NCBI GenBank assembly: GCA_016302095.1
Contig: JAEDOE010000105.1
Location: 1-5,409, forward strand
DNA from: Anaerovibrio sp.
GTDB lineage: Bacteria; Bacillota; Negativicutes; Selenomonadales; Selenomonadaceae
Length of the DNA: 5,409 nucleotides
Direction: 5' to 3'
Below, piece after piece: positions 4,583 through 5,409 of this stretch. Under the pieces are notes generated by a model. That model did not search any database. It was not told the origin of the DNA and saw nothing but the letters and a program-made list of their open reading frames with translations. Made by a program: the position numbers and the translations under genes. Numbering within the stretch: the first letter of the stretch is position 1; every line of letters begins with the position of its first letter.

Positions 4583-5014
4583 ATGCTTATGGGCGAGTAT
4601 ATGCATTCAATTGATGCCAAGGGCAGGGTTATTTTGCCTGCTGATTTTCGCTCAGAATTAGGCGAGAGCTTCATTATCACCAAAGGGTTGGACAACTGCC
4701 TGTTCATATACACCACCTCAGAATGGGAGAATCTGTCTGACAAGCTGAAGCAGCTTCCTCTTGCCAAGGCGGAGGCGAGAGCCTTTGTCCGCTTTTTCTT
4801 TTCCGGGGCACGGCAGTTAGAGTGCGATAAGCAGGGGCGTTTTCTGGTTCCTGCTACTTTGCGTGCTTATGCCAAGCTGCAAAAAGAGGTTGTGCTGATT
4901 GGCGTCTCCAGCCGCATAGAGCTGTGGGGCAAGGAAGAATGGCTCAGGTACAACGAGGAAATCACGCCATCTGTTTCCAGCATTGCGGAAACCCTGGCGG
5001 ATTTGGGAATATAA
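4583..5014 (+). CDS. mraZ: Transcriptional regulator MraZ
   Basis: A 143-residue nucleoid-associated/transcription factor of the SpoVT-AbrB-like fold, the first gene of the dcw cluster, acting as an oligomeric-ring DNA binder that controls its own operon. The two internal repeats each carry the family D-x-x-G-R motif: DAKGR at 11-15 and DKQGR at 82-86, each followed by hydrophobic-x-P (VILP, FLVP). Length is typical. The start ATG at 4583 is 6 nt after AAGGTGGTGA (4567-4576), which closely matches the anti-Shine-Dalgarno complement; an in-frame ATG at 4589 would remove two residues. The boxes it should bind lie 30-53 bp upstream. Its stop codon overlaps the ribosome binding site of rsmH, so the two genes are co-transcribed and probably translationally coupled. 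Confidence 0.97.
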   Translation: MLMGEYMHSIDAKGRVILPADFRSELGESFIITKGLDNCLFIYTTSEWENLSDKLKQLPLAKAEARAFVRFFFSGARQLECDKQGRFLVPATLRAYAKLQKEVVLIGVSSRIELWGKEEWLRYNEEITPSVSSIAETLADLGI

Positions 5015-5023
5015 GGAGTTTGC

Positions 5024-5409
5024 ATGGAGTTTCATCATATTAGCGTAATGCCGGAGGAGACTGTCTCCGGGCTGGTGACCAGCAGGGATGGCATCTATGT
5101 GGACTGTACGCTGGGCGGTGCCGGACATTCCCGGCGGATAGCGGATATGCTCACGGCAGAGGGAAGGCTGGTGGGCATAGACCAGGACACGGCCGCCATT
5201 GAGACAGCCAGGGAAAGGCTGGCCGATTGCAGATGCCGCGTGGATATTGTGAAAAGCAATTTCAGCAGGCTGGAGAATGTGCTGGCGGAGCTTGGCGTAG
5301 ACAAGGTGGACGGGGTGCTCTTTGACTTGGGCGTTTCATCACACCAGCTGGATACGGCTGACAGGGGATTTTCCTATATGCAGGATGCCCCGCTGGATAT
5401 GCGCATGAA
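5024..5409 (+). CDS. rsmH: 16S rRNA (cytosine-1402-N4)-methyltransferase RsmH, N-terminal part
   Basis: The first 128 codons of RsmH (MraW); the frame is still open at the window edge, and the full protein is usually about 310 residues. The enzyme uses S-adenosylmethionine to methylate N4 of C1402 in the 30S decoding centre. Visible family blocks are HHISVMPEE (4-12), the SAM-binding loop [10 protein letters not shown] (27-36), the acidic IDQD (52-55), and [11 protein letters not shown] (100-110) followed by RGFSY and APLDMRM (122-128). The ATG at 5024 has TAAGGAG (5012-5018) 5 nt upstream, overlapping the mraZ stop. The spacing between the two genes is 9 bp. The order mraZ-rsmH is the conserved start of the dcw cluster, and a small FtsL-like gene and a PBP gene would be expected beyond the window. 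Confidence 0.96.
   Translation, partial: MEFHHISVMPEETVSGLVTSRDGIYVDCTLGGAGHSRRIADMLTAEGRLVGIDQDTAAIETARERLADCRCRVDIVKSNFSRLENVLAELGVDKVDGVLFDLGVSSHQLDTADRGFSYMQDAPLDMRM

Overview
The window reads as a bacterial chromosome segment in which a divergently regulated sucrose-utilisation locus lies directly upstream of the start of the division/cell-wall (dcw) cluster. Strong AGGAGG-type ribosome binding sites, an mraZ-rsmH gene pair with tight spacing, and GC-moderate coding DNA separated by AT-rich gaps fit a Bacillota-type organism. The flavour of MraZ and the LacY-type permease suggest Negativicutes (Selenomonas-like), but this taxonomic guess is made from memory of the families and is weak.

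Left part (13-2894 and 2987-4225): a LacI-family regulator on the minus strand faces away from a cytoplasmic GH32 beta-fructosidase and a LacY/CscB-type sugar:H+ symporter on the plus strand. This is the cscR-cscA-cscB logic. Sucrose would enter unphosphorylated through the permease and be split inside the cell to glucose and fructose, and the regulator would repress when sugar is absent. No PTS component and no fructokinase lies in the window. The 431-bp divergent region holds one near-consensus promoter (TTGACA-17 bp-TATACT) with a palindromic LacI-type operator on its start site. About 100 and 210 bp downstream, in the long leader, are two more operator-like sites. These two are embedded in a 28-bp near-perfect inverted repeat (1207-1234 / 1312-1339) around a 77-bp spacer, which is the least ordinary structure in the window.

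Middle (4226-4582): a rho-independent terminator closes the sugar operon. It is followed by an 80-bp degenerate 5/10-bp tandem repeat without convincing coding content, then the mraZ control region with three GTGG boxes at exact 10-bp spacing (the expected MraZ autoregulatory site).

Right part (4583 to the end): complete mraZ, whose stop codon overlaps the ribosome binding site of rsmH. rsmH is cut by the window edge after 128 codons.

I do not see evidence for a new defence, mobile or RNA system. The items most worth checking are the inverted-repeat operator arrangement, substitutions at sugar-contact positions of the permease, the tandem repeat, and an additional in-phase GTGG box that overlaps the mraZ ribosome binding site.
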